This document shows, piece by piece, positions 16,760-24,497 of a DNA stretch of 44,646 nt. Where the stretch lies: positions 1 through 44,646 of the forward strand of contig CAYRRZ010000006.1 in NCBI GenBank assembly GCA_964426815.1, given 5' to 3'. The notes below the pieces were generated by a model. That model saw only the letters and a program-made list of their open reading frames with translations. It had not been told where the DNA came from and did no database searches. Numbering within the stretch: position 1 is the first letter of the stretch; the number at the start of each line of letters is the position of its first letter. The DNA comes from JADZEJ01 sp964426815 (GTDB taxonomy: Bacteria; Patescibacteriota; Patescibacteriia; 2-12-FULL-60-25). Position numbers and translations under genes: made by a program.

Positions 16760-17153
16760 TGGTGGAGATGGGGGGAGTCGCACCCCCGTCCGAGCATGTT
16801 CTACGTACCTTTCATTCACAAGCTTGGACCGCTCGGGAAGTTTCGAAGTCAGGGGTTAAGCGGTCGAGACCAAGACTTCTAGATTGCCGCCAGGGTCAGT
16901 ACAGGATGGGTAATCAGCATCTGTACTCAAGCTCGTATGATGACGTTCTGACCAGAGACTCGAGCGGTCACTGGGGAACGAGTCGTCGCACTAGGCGAGG
17001 ACTGGGGCGAAAGAAGGAGCAAATGCTTGCGCAAGTGCGTTCTTTGCCTTGGTAACAACGTTGGCAGTTGTCGGTTTTGGATCGGTTTTACAGGCAGAAT
17101 CCAGCCTGGCTTGCAAAGTACCCAGAGGAATGTCGTCAAAACTCGTCATCCCC
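16760..17153 (-). ncRNA. ssrA: Transfer-messenger RNA (tmRNA)
   Basis: Rescues stalled ribosomes with SmpB. On the minus strand the 5' end GGGGATG pairs with CATCTCC before the CCA (one G-U), forming the tRNA-like acceptor; the T arm is GGGGG-TGCGACT-CCCCC. The tag frame can be read from GCC AAC to a TAG: ANVVTKAKNA...FAPVLA, about 24 residues, ending VLA where many bacteria have LAA. The exact resume codon is inferred. CCA is encoded. It sits between smpB and infC, both on the same strand. Promoter not clearly seen; a hairpin CCGTAT / ATACGG lies in the 131-base gap from smpB. Confidence 0.93.
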
Positions 17154-17284
17154 GAGCGAATCCTCACTTTTGGCGCGCTACGGCGTCAGCGACTGCGTTT
17201 TTTGTTCACCGTATAGGCATACGGCTCACAAAAAGCCTCGTTGCTTCCTTGTATCGCATCCAAAATTGAGAATTCGGGTTGTGA

Positions 17285-17755
17285 TTACTCGATGTCGTGG
17301 CCTCGCAAATTTCTTTGGAGTTCACGATCGAGGTCTCGGTTTTTGAGCTTTTCTCGCTTATCATGGGCTTTTCTTCCCCGACAGACGGCAAAAGACACTT
17401 TGATCCGATTGCCGGAAGGGTACAGGGAAAATGGGACAAGTGTCAAGCCTTTTTCCTGGGTTTTTCCTGCGAGGTAAGCCAATTCTTTCTTATGGACCAA
17501 GACTTTACGGCTTTGATCAGGGTCATAGTCTTCGACCTTGGTGGCTTTGGCGTATTTTCGGATATGGGCTCCGATAAGCCATAATTCGCCTCGGGTGATG
17601 GCTAAATAGGCCCCATCGAGCTTGGCGCCGCCTGTTCGAATCGATTTAACCTCTTGTCCTTGTAATACTAAGCCGCCCTGGAAGGTTTCCAGGGTCTCGT
17701 ATTCAAAGCGAGCCTTGCGGTTTTCTGCGTACCGGGTCGGGGCGACTGGTTTCAT
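17285..17755 (-). CDS. smpB: SsrA-binding protein SmpB
   Basis: Binds the tRNA-like domain of tmRNA and takes it to stalled ribosomes. 156 residues, normal length: NRKARFEYETLETFQGGLVLQGQEVKSIR, then GAYLAITRGELWLIGAHI, and the basic C-terminal tail (GRKAHDKREKLKNRDLDRE). It lies directly upstream of ssrA on the same strand. The start is 25 bases from the divergent gene at 17781; TATGGT on the minus strand lies 11 bases before the ATG and overlaps the -10 of that gene. Confidence 0.97.
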   Translation of the reverse strand: MKPVAPTRYAENRKARFEYETLETFQGGLVLQGQEVKSIRTGGAKLDGAYLAITRGELWLIGAHIRKYAKATKVEDYDPDQSRKVLVHKKELAYLAGKTQEKGLTLVPFSLYPSGNRIKVSFAVCRGRKAHDKREKLKNRDLDRELQRNLRGHDIE

Positions 17756-17765
17756 GCGCGCATGC

Positions 17766-17772
17766 TACCATA
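17766..17772. promoter_or_regulatory. Shared -10 box for divergent leaderless genes
   Basis: The 7 bases TACCATA read TACCAT on the plus strand (9 bases before ATG 17781) and TATGGT on the minus strand (11 bases before the smpB ATG). Confidence 0.45.
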
Positions 17773-17780
17773 TTTTTTGT

Positions 17781-18830
17781 ATGGCAACCCTCGAGCGACG
17801 CATCGTGATTGATACAGTCAGCTTTTTGAAAGTATTGGCTGTTTTGGCTTTTTTGGGCTTGTTATACGTTATTCGGGATATTTTGGCTTTGGTTTTTGCG
17901 GCATTGTTTTTAGCGACCTTGATTCGACCGGCTGCTATGGTTTTAGAGCGAAAGAAAATTCCAAAGGGAGTAACGGTGATTGTTATCTATATTTTGCTTA
18001 TTGGTTTTGCGGTTTTGAGCGTTGGTTTGGTGTTACCAGTTTTATTAGAACAGGGGACGCATTTGCTTCAATCAGCTGGTGTAGGTTGGCAAAAATTGTC
18101 TGGAGCCTTTGATGTGGTCAAGGATTTTACGGTGCGGGCGGGTTTGTCGGATAACTTTCAAAGCGGTTTACGTTCCTTAGAAGGTCAGTTAAGCGGATTT
18201 ACTCAGGGCGTTGTGGCGACAGTGGGGGATGTGGTCGGTGGTTTGGTGGCCTTAGCTGTTGTATTAGTGATGGCTTTTTACATGGTGGTGCAAGAAAAAG
18301 ATGCGCGTCGAGCCTTTCATGCTTTTGTGCCTGAAGCCTATCAAGATTTAATTTCGACGATTTTGGGTCAGGTGCAGGATAAAATGGGATGGTGGTTATT
18401 AGGCCAATTGGCTCTGTGCGGCATCATCGGTTTGCTCTATTTTATTGGGCTGTCAGTGATTGGATATGATTCGGCGCTTGTCTTGGCTTTGTTTGGTGGA
18501 TTTACCGAATTTGTTCCGTATCTTGGTCCGATTTTAGGTGGTATTCCGGTCATTATCGTAGGCGCTGCGAGTGGATCAGTCTTTACGGTGGTATTAGGTG
18601 TGGTGATGTTGGTTTTGATTCAGCAATTAGAAAATCATGTGATCGTGCCAAAGATTATGCAAAAAGCGGTGGGTTTGAATCCGCTTGTTAGCATCGTTGC
18701 TTTATTAGTTGGCGCACGTTTATTTGGCATTGTTGGAGCTTTGCTATCGATTCCCGTAACGACGGCGGTTGGAGTTGTATTAACCGAGCTTTATCGCAGT
18801 CATCTTGAAAAAGATGGAGTTATTGCCTAA
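17781..18830 (+). CDS. AI-2E family transporter
   Basis: A 349-residue polytopic membrane protein. Two helices near the N-terminus, a soluble part (residues ~85-140) and about five C-terminal helices with the family-typical segments FGGFTEFVPYLGPILGGIP and IQQLENHVIVPKIMQKAVGLNPL. The family (formerly PF01594 / UPF0118) includes putative exporters of the AI-2 signal and Na+/H+ antiporters; the substrate cannot be told here. Start ATG 17781 rather than the longer frame from 17622, which overlaps smpB. The stop overlaps the next ATG (TAATG), so the next gene is translationally coupled. Confidence 0.92.
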   Translation: MATLERRIVIDTVSFLKVLAVLAFLGLLYVIRDILALVFAALFLATLIRPAAMVLERKKIPKGVTVIVIYILLIGFAVLSVGLVLPVLLEQGTHLLQSAGVGWQKLSGAFDVVKDFTVRAGLSDNFQSGLRSLEGQLSGFTQGVVATVGDVVGGLVALAVVLVMAFYMVVQEKDARRAFHAFVPEAYQDLISTILGQVQDKMGWWLLGQLALCGIIGLLYFIGLSVIGYDSALVLALFGGFTEFVPYLGPILGGIPVIIVGAASGSVFTVVLGVVMLVLIQQLENHVIVPKIMQKAVGLNPLVSIVALLVGARLFGIVGALLSIPVTTAVGVVLTELYRSHLEKDGVIA

Positions 18831-19177
18831 TGCCTATGCAAAAAAGATATTGGCTCATCTGTGTTGGCCTGATTGGAGCGATTATTGCTCTGACGTTTAC
18901 TTTGATGTGGTTACGCCGTCCGATCCCCGTGAAGCCTTTTAATGCCGAGGAGTCGCATCAGGCTTGGGCGACACTGATTCAACAAGAGATCGCGACGCTT
19001 CCCTTGGATGCCTCACCTGAACGTCTTCGACAAGCAAGAGAAAAGGTAAGTGCGTTAACCGTTCGTTCAGAGGATAAGGATGTGCATTTGTCTTTGGTTT
19101 TGGCGCTTATGCGTTGGGAGCAACAAGATGCTCAAGCACCGGCTCAAGTTTTGGATATTGCTCAACGAATTAAATAA
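18830..19177 (+). CDS. Small membrane-anchored hypothetical protein
   Basis: A 115-residue protein with an N-terminal membrane helix (about residues 8-28, LICVGLIGAIIALTFTLMWL) and a helical outside domain. I recognise no family. The start overlaps the stop of the AI-2E gene by one base (TAATG), and the next gene starts 2 bases after its stop, so 17781-20652 look like one operon. The role is probably at the envelope, by inference. Confidence 0.7.
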   Translation: MPMQKRYWLICVGLIGAIIALTFTLMWLRRPIPVKPFNAEESHQAWATLIQQEIATLPLDASPERLRQAREKVSALTVRSEDKDVHLSLVLALMRWEQQDAQAPAQVLDIAQRIK

Positions 19178-19179
19178 TT

Positions 19180-19881
19180 ATGGAAACGAGTACTCCTACA
19201 CAGCAAGTTCCCGTTCAGCAACCGCAGCATATTCGACCCAAGCTCGGAAAGAATGTGTTGAGCTTTTGGGCGGTCATTTTTGGGATTGTGTTTGTTGTTT
19301 TATGTGCCTTTGGTTTTTTGATTGCAAAAACGGGTTTGGCTCAGGTGCCGGTATTTTCTCGTTTTTATCGAGGTCCGCAACCAACGAGAGTCGTGGAGGC
19401 GCCAAAAACAACGGTCGCTGATTTTCGTGATTTGCTTGGTAAGCGTTTATTTTTGGCACAGCTTTCGTCGCCACAAGCGGATACGGTGAGTGTCTCGGTG
19501 AGTGAAACGGAGTTGACGAGTGTTTTGCAGGATGCGATTACTCAAGCGGTTGCGGGGCAAGAAGCACGCGTTGAGCATGTTCAATTGGTGGTATTGGATG
19601 ATCAGATTGAACTCGTAGCCTTGATTCGACGGAGTGGGGTGCGCGCCGATGTTCTTGTTCGATTCAAGCCAAAAATTGAGGGATCGGCTGTGGTATTTGA
19701 ACCTTCTTTTTTTCAATTGGGAGATTTTTCTTTGCCGGTTTCTTTTGCCGAACAATTTGCCGCTTTGTTATTTTCGCGTGATCTTGGCAAATGGGAAGTG
19801 AGTTCTCCTCAATTTAAGGTAGATCGCGTGGTTTTGCATCTTCAATCAATAGAGATTGTCGTGCGTAGAACGGCACGTTAG
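19180..19881 (+). CDS. Membrane-anchored protein of unknown function
   Basis: A 233-residue protein. A Pro/Gln-rich cytoplasmic N-terminus (residues 1-25), one membrane helix (about 27-50, SFWAVIFGIVFVVLCAFGFLIA), and an outside domain rich in alternating hydrophobic residues (residues 95-233). VSVSETELTSVLQDAI near residue 103 faintly recalls the YpmS/LppM-type lipid-binding fold, but this is weak. It is in an operon with the AI-2E gene and the following membrane protein. No SD before the ATG. Confidence 0.7.
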   Translation: METSTPTQQVPVQQPQHIRPKLGKNVLSFWAVIFGIVFVVLCAFGFLIAKTGLAQVPVFSRFYRGPQPTRVVEAPKTTVADFRDLLGKRLFLAQLSSPQADTVSVSVSETELTSVLQDAITQAVAGQEARVEHVQLVVLDDQIELVALIRRSGVRADVLVRFKPKIEGSAVVFEPSFFQLGDFSLPVSFAEQFAALLFSRDLGKWEVSSPQFKVDRVVLHLQSIEIVVRRTAR

Positions 19882-19890
19882 ACTGGAGGT

Positions 19891-20652
19891 ATGCTGCTTG
19901 TTTTGCGACTTTTGCCGTATCTTGTTGCGTCTGCGACGGGCTTTCTTTTTTGGTCACAACGTCAACAACCGAGTTTGTATCCTTGGGTTTGTTGTCTTTC
20001 ACTCGTTTTGTTTTGTGTCGCTACGGCCTTGATTGCGTGGAAGCGTTTAAGTTTGGTTGAGCTGTTTGAAAAGATGTTCCCATCTTTGCTTTTGCAAATG
20101 GCTTTCGTGTTTGGATTGGTGTTGGTAGAAACGACCGTTTCATTGTGGGTCATTTATATTGGTTCGGCTTTGGCTTGCGCTTTGTCTCTCGAATTATTGT
20201 TTTTGCATTGCTTTCAACGCGAACGATATCCCGTGAATGGATTGTCTCGTTTAAATATTGCCTTTGTTCCGGTGATTGTGTGGTATACGGTTTCAACTTC
20301 GACAGGATTGCTTACATTCTTGCATGTTTCGCATACGATTCATCTCTTGATGTGTGGTGTGCTTGGTGTGGTATTGTATCGGACGACGGGGCACCCAGGA
20401 GCAACGCCTTTGCAAAATCGAATTTGGATGTTGATTGGGTTAATTGTCGGTTTGCATGTGGGTTGGATTGGTCTCCATTTACCTGTCAGTATGCCAATGC
20501 AGGGTGCGGTTGCGGCTGTGTTATTTAGTGCTGGTTTGCGTATGCGGCGCTATGTCTATCAGCCTAAGCCATCGGTTCAGATTGCTTGGTCAGAAAGTAT
20601 TGGGGCTCTGGTTTTATTCATCATCGCCATCTCAACGGCAAAATGGTTGTAG
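19891..20652 (+). CDS. Polytopic membrane protein of unknown function
   Basis: A 253-residue protein with about eight predicted membrane helices and short loops. No catalytic motif stands out; His residues in HVSHTIH and LHVGWIGLHL are noted. I do not recognise the family. GGAGG lies directly before the ATG, too close for a normal SD. The gene is 9 bases after the previous gene and 5 bases before the HtrA-like gene, so it belongs to the same envelope-related run. Confidence 0.7.
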   Translation: MLLVLRLLPYLVASATGFLFWSQRQQPSLYPWVCCLSLVLFCVATALIAWKRLSLVELFEKMFPSLLLQMAFVFGLVLVETTVSLWVIYIGSALACALSLELLFLHCFQRERYPVNGLSRLNIAFVPVIVWYTVSTSTGLLTFLHVSHTIHLLMCGVLGVVLYRTTGHPGATPLQNRIWMLIGLIVGLHVGWIGLHLPVSMPMQGAVAAVLFSAGLRMRRYVYQPKPSVQIAWSESIGALVLFIIAISTAKWL

Positions 20653-20657
20653 GTTGT

Positions 20658-21830
20658 ATGCAAAAAACGATCGTTCTCTTGATTCTATCCGCATTGTGCG
20701 GATCTTTGGCTGGTGCTGCAGCTGGATTTACCACAGCTTCTTTTTCGGTATCTGACATGCAGCCTTCCACTACATTGATCGCATCTACTTCAACTACGCC
20801 GGTGCATGCAACGAGTACAACTTCAACTTTACCGAGCTTGTCTTTGATTCCGGTTGAGCGTCGTGCGATTGTGCCGCTTTTACCTCCAGAATTTGCAAAA
20901 CGCGGATCAAGCCCAACCGTAGCCGTTTATCGCAAGCCAACCGGCATTGCCTTAGAGGATCGTGTTTTGTCTAAAGATGCATTATTGGGTCAGGCAATCG
21001 CGTTAACAGCAGATGGTTGGTTGGTGACGACGGCTTCAGCTATCGCGAATGTCAAAATGAGCGAGCTCATTGTATGGCGCGGGGGAGTTTCGGGTACGGT
21101 TGAGAAAGGGGTGATTGATCGTTTATCGCAAACGGTTTTTCTGAAAACAACCTTGAAAGGATTACCATCCGCTGCCTTTGCGCGTATTCAAGATTTAGTT
21201 CCTGGTGCTGCGATGTGGGTTGAAACCGATATCGAGGCTTTTGAACCACAGGTGGTGATTGGTCTTATGGGTCGTAGTACCCAAGCCGATAGTGCTTCGA
21301 GTGAATTCGCTTCACGTAGATTGCTTTTGAATGGTCCGAGCCAAGTGCTTCCAGGTACACCAATTTGGGATCCGAACGGGTCCTTGGTCGCTTTGTTTGA
21401 AGGAAGTGGTCCGAATGGTGATTCGTTGGCAATTCCCGTGGCTTCAATGGCCGCTTCGTTTAATAGTTTGTTATTGGATGGAGAAATTCATCATGCGCAA
21501 TTGGGTGTGCGGACAATGGATTTGGGCGTGAGTCGGATTGAAGGTGATCGTGCGGGTCTGCCTTTGGCCGGTGCCTATATTCGAGATGAGAAAAAAATAG
21601 CAAAAACAGGAATTGTAAAAGATTCTCCGGCAGCAAAAGCAAAGCTAAAAACGGGTGATGTGATTGTTCGCGTTGATCGTGATATCCTAGACGGGACCGC
21701 GGACCTTGGAGAAGTGTTATCAGAATACAAACCTGGTTCATCGGTGACCCTGCGCGTGTTACGTGGGACGCAGGATTTAGACGTTTCTCTTGTTTTAGGG
21801 AATATCGTGACCTCTGAACTTCTCAAATAG
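20658..21830 (+). CDS. HtrA/DegP-like pseudoprotease with PDZ domain
   Basis: A 390-residue protein: signal/anchor helix (residues 1-30), Thr/Ser-rich linker (35-70), trypsin-like domain (about 85-280) and a PDZ domain (about 285-385, GIVKDSPAAKAKLKTGDVIVRVD). The trypsin fold can be aligned, but the catalytic triad is gone. DGWLVTTASAIAN has Ser where DGYILTNxHVV has the His. DRLSQTVFLK has Gln where the Asp of DLAVLK stands. LPGTPIWDPNG replaces pGNSGGPL and its Ser. It therefore probably binds substrates or partners rather than cleaving them. Start ATG 20658, 5 bases after the previous stop. The Wzz-like gene follows after 4 bases. Confidence 0.85.
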   Translation: MQKTIVLLILSALCGSLAGAAAGFTTASFSVSDMQPSTTLIASTSTTPVHATSTTSTLPSLSLIPVERRAIVPLLPPEFAKRGSSPTVAVYRKPTGIALEDRVLSKDALLGQAIALTADGWLVTTASAIANVKMSELIVWRGGVSGTVEKGVIDRLSQTVFLKTTLKGLPSAAFARIQDLVPGAAMWVETDIEAFEPQVVIGLMGRSTQADSASSEFASRRLLLNGPSQVLPGTPIWDPNGSLVALFEGSGPNGDSLAIPVASMAASFNSLLLDGEIHHAQLGVRTMDLGVSRIEGDRAGLPLAGAYIRDEKKIAKTGIVKDSPAAKAKLKTGDVIVRVDRDILDGTADLGEVLSEYKPGSSVTLRVLRGTQDLDVSLVLGNIVTSELLK

Positions 21831-21834
21831 CCGT

Positions 21835-22440
21835 ATGGCAACCCAACATTATCTTCGTCTGTTCTTTTTTTCCTGGAAGCTGGTTATTGGTACCACGCTT
21901 TTAGGTGGCCTTTTGGCACTTGGGGTTTCTTTACTGCAGCCTCTGCGCTATTCGAGTGTTGAACGTATTTTGATCACCCAGACAAATGCGGCCGGTTTGG
22001 ATCCGTATACGGCTTTAAAATCAACGGAACGTATTGCGCAGAATTTATCTGAATTGATTTATACCTCGAGCTTTTTTAATGCGGTGATGTCGAAGTCGCA
22101 AATCGATCCAAGTTATTTTCCAACGGATGAAGCGGCCAAGCGTAAAAAGTGGCGTGATTCGATTTCGACCGAGGTTTCAGCTGGAACGGGGATTATGGCG
22201 ATTACCGCCTATCATACAAATAGAGACACGGCGACTGAGCTTTCGATCCGTACCGCTCAAGAATTGGTGAACATTACCCCAAATTATTTTGGCTATGCTG
22301 TCCGGGTTCAGATCATCGATGATCCATTAACGTCTGGTTTTTATGCTAAGCCTGACTTTGTTAAAAATACGATGTTGGGCTTAATTGCCGGATTTTTGCT
22401 TGGAACAGCTTGGGCCTTAGGAAGACAACGCTATAACTAA
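21835..22440 (+). CDS. Wzz-like chain-length determinant/polysaccharide co-polymerase
   Basis: A 201-residue protein with membrane helices at both ends (about residues 16-38 and 176-196) and a helical outside domain, the layout of Wzz/YveK/CapA-type proteins that set polysaccharide chain length. The second helix is preceded by DPLTSGFYAKPDF, in the place of the Pro-rich region of the family. No tyrosine kinase domain is attached. It is the last gene of the run that begins at 17781. A palindromic repeat follows 10 bases after the stop. Confidence 0.75.
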   Translation: MATQHYLRLFFFSWKLVIGTTLLGGLLALGVSLLQPLRYSSVERILITQTNAAGLDPYTALKSTERIAQNLSELIYTSSFFNAVMSKSQIDPSYFPTDEAAKRKKWRDSISTEVSAGTGIMAITAYHTNRDTATELSIRTAQELVNITPNYFGYAVRVQIIDDPLTSGFYAKPDFVKNTMLGLIAGFLLGTAWALGRQRYN

Positions 22441-22450
22441 GTTTTTTAGC

Positions 22451-22523
22451 TGTCTTTCCCACGAAAGTGGGAATCAGGCTTGGGAGAGGTGGGAGCCCGA
22501 TTCCCTTTTTCAAGGGAAAGACA
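22451..22523. repeat. Palindromic repeat (tgtctttccc... family)
   Basis: TGTCTTTCCC at 22451 pairs with GGGAAAGACA ending at 22523. An inner GGGAATCAGGCT / AGCCCGATTCCC pair has one mismatch. It is the third palindromic element in the window that sits after a gene end. Confidence 0.8.
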
Positions 22524-22575
22524 AATTTTTTCTCTCAACTTAGCAAAAATTGAATAGGGGAGCATGCAACCGGTA

Positions 22576-22679
22576 TTGACAAAATACCGGTTTTGTGGTT
22601 TAGTATTACATTCCTTGCACAACCGATTGCGGAAAGTGTATAGTCCAGCCTTGACAAAAACCTCAAGATCTGGTATAGT
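22576..22679 (+). promoter_or_regulatory. Tandem promoters before the secreted-protein island
   Basis: Three candidates in series: TTGACA (22576) -17- TTTAGT (22599); TTGCAC (22615) -18- TATAGT (22639); TTGACA (22651) -17- TATAGT (22674). The last is strongest. The first -35 lies in the loop of an ACCGGTATT / AATACCGGT hairpin. Confidence 0.6.
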
Positions 22680-22685
22680 GCTTCG

Positions 22686-22963
22686 TTAAGATAAACGACC
22701 CTTCAAGTATCGGGGATTCGAGCCGTTCCATTGTTTGGAAGTATTCCTCCTCTCCCAAGCATATGGGACGGCTCGAGGGCCTGAATGTTCTCGCTCTCAT
22801 CGCTCTGTAACACCAAAAAAACCCAGGAGTCACACTCGACCAGATAATCGTTTCATGCCGCGGCCTCTCATAGGTAGCGGTGGTTGAGCCCAACACATGT
22901 TGCGGCTCGCCGAAGCGGGTCGCGTGTAACCCCATTAACAACGTTTCGAAAGAAGGTTCCCTC
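22686..22963 (+). promoter_or_regulatory. Long structured 5' leader
   Basis: About 278 bases from the predicted start of transcription to ATG 22964. TCGAGCCGT / ACGGCTCGA close a hairpin over about 22718-22776. A second hairpin GAGCC-CAACA / TGTTG-GGCTC lies near 22889-22912. A possible 15-residue leader peptide (ATG 22763 to TAA 22810, MGRLEGLNVLALIAL) has no SD. No known riboswitch is recognised. Confidence 0.45.
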
Positions 22964-24241
22964 ATGATCAACTCCAGCGTGAAGTTCGCTCTCATCGTCG
23001 TTTCGTTCGTCTCCGTTCTCGTCGGCTTCGCCGGCAGCGCGAAGGCGGATCCGGATCCTTGCAGCAGCCTGAAGTCGGCGTATGCCACGTGCACCGCCGA
23101 TCCGAAGGCCGACTGCAAGGCGGAGGCCGACAAAGTGTCGGCCTGCGTCTCAGCCTACGAAACCTGCAAGGGTGACGTCGACGCGATGGCGGCGGCCGAT
23201 CCCAAGTGCAAGGCGACCTTCGACGATCGTCACAAGGACGACGACAAGAAGGTGGCCCCCGCCAAGCCGATCCCCCTCGTCTGCGACGCTCCGGCGTCGA
23301 AGAAGGGCAAAGGGTACGGCTGCGAGTGCCCCGTTGGGTTGTTCCCGGTCTCCGTGTGGGGCAAGGCGGGACACGTGTCCTGCGCCACCCCCAAGGATCT
23401 CTCGGGAGAGGTCGCGAAGCTCCAGTCGGAGATGAACCTGCTCCACAAGAAGCAGCTCACCCCCGCGGAGCGCGGCGAGCTCAAGGCGTACGAGGAGAAG
23501 ATCGCGAGGTTCTACCTCGTCGATCCGAAGACCGGTAACTCGGTTCTCCCGGACTACGCCAAGCTGTTCGTCGAGTGGGAGACGTTCAAACTCGCGTTCA
23601 AACCCTGGAAGGAGTCGGTCGACGAGAAGATCGCGCGGCTCGAGGGTCGGATGGATGGCGTCGAAGGGCGCCTCACTTCCGTCGAAGGCGACGTCGGTGA
23701 GCTCAAGCGCCGTGGCAAGGGCGTGTTCGTCCGGCCGGAGCTCGGTGGGGAGCTCATCTTCCGCAAGGGAGGTGACACCACCTGGGCTCTGCCCGCCGTC
23801 GGCGCGGGGCTCTACGCTCCCGTCGCCGAGTCGGTCACCTGGTTCGTCCGGGGTTCGATCGGCTACGGCAAGTCGGGTGGGCTCGGTTCGGTCGGTGTCG
23901 GTCGTGCAGGGACGGGTTTCGCCTTCTCGCTCAGTGAGGCGGTGACGCTCGGGCCGGAAGTCTACTTCCGGTTCATCGGTCGGTACGAAGCCCTCAAGGC
24001 GACGGACGGATCGACCCTGATCGCGGGCGGCAAGGGCGGTCACGCTGGTGGCCTCGCGGCGAACTTCCACGTTCGGGCGACGGACATCATCGGCTTCGGC
24101 TTCCACGCTGGTGCGGAGCTGCAGAACAACGAGTGGGCGACCTGCACGATCAGCAAGTCGTGCTACCGGCAGGAGTCAGGCATCGGGGCTTCGATCGGAG
24201 CCAACCTGACCTTCAGCTTCGGCGCCCCTCCTCTCCGCTGA
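22964..24241 (+). CDS. Secreted cysteine-rich protein with coiled coil and beta-barrel-like C-terminus
   Basis: A 425-residue protein with a clear signal peptide (cut after AGSAKA, about residue 28). Residues 30-90 hold repeated Cys (CSSLKSAYATC, DCKAEADKVSAC, YETC, PKC). About 100-145 is another Cys-bearing segment (GYGCECPVGLFPV). A coiled coil follows (RLEGRMDGVEGRLTSVEGDVGELKRR region, ~215-245). The last ~180 residues alternate polar/hydrophobic with Gly and aromatics and approach the C-terminus with NLTFSF, like an outer-membrane beta barrel. Nearly all codons end in G or C, unlike the flanking genes. SD-like GAAAGAAGG precedes the ATG. It has its own promoters. A barrel would be unexpected in a CPR cell, so the placement in the envelope is open. 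Confidence 0.75.
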   Translation: MINSSVKFALIVVSFVSVLVGFAGSAKADPDPCSSLKSAYATCTADPKADCKAEADKVSACVSAYETCKGDVDAMAAADPKCKATFDDRHKDDDKKVAPAKPIPLVCDAPASKKGKGYGCECPVGLFPVSVWGKAGHVSCATPKDLSGEVAKLQSEMNLLHKKQLTPAERGELKAYEEKIARFYLVDPKTGNSVLPDYAKLFVEWETFKLAFKPWKESVDEKIARLEGRMDGVEGRLTSVEGDVGELKRRGKGVFVRPELGGELIFRKGGDTTWALPAVGAGLYAPVAESVTWFVRGSIGYGKSGGLGSVGVGRAGTGFAFSLSEAVTLGPEVYFRFIGRYEALKATDGSTLIAGGKGGHAGGLAANFHVRATDIIGFGFHAGAELQNNEWATCTISKSCYRQESGIGASIGANLTFSFGAPPLR

Positions 24242-24281
24242 GCAATCAGCACACCTTCGCAGTAAGGTGCACACGTTAATA

Positions 24282-24340
24282 GGGAAAGGCTTCTGCACCT
24301 TTCCCATCTACCTTCCGTCGACTTCGTACTCGAAGTCGAC
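24282..24340 (+). terminator. Two hairpins after the secreted-protein gene
   Basis: GGGAAAGG / CCTTTCCC (24282-24305) and a perfect GTCGACTTCG / CGAAGTCGAC (24317-24340). Neither is followed by a strong T-run, so the terminator role is likely but not certain. Confidence 0.5.
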
Positions 24341-24409
24341 TGGATTCTTGAGTGAAGATCCTAGATGTTCACTGAAGCATTCCACAAAAGGAAATTGTAA
24401 AGACAGCTC

Positions 24410-24438
24410 TTGACAAGAATTGAATTATAAGCTATATT
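24410..24438 (+). promoter_or_regulatory. Promoter TTGACA-17-TATATT
   Basis: TTGACA 24410-24415 and TATATT 24433-24438. It drives the lipoprotein at 24582 through a leader of about 135 bases. Confidence 0.75.
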
Positions 24439-24497
24439 ACAGCGTCACGATGAGAAGCTTCCTTGCCTGATTTCACTGAAATCACGTGAGGTAGCCG

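Noticed and set aside
17160..17260. Terminator between smpB and ssrA
   Set aside because: The CCGTAT / ATACGG hairpin has no T-run after it on the minus strand, so smpB and ssrA may be cotranscribed.
22763..22810. Leader peptide gene MGRLEGLNVLALIAL
   Set aside because: No SD and no codon run linked to attenuation; kept only as a remark in the leader entry.
23150..24106. Long minus-strand open frame (about 318 codons) across the first island gene
   Set aside because: It is a shadow of the GC-rich gene 22964-24241. The plus-strand frame has a signal peptide, promoter and SD; this one has none and is abnormally rich in Arg, Glu and Asp.
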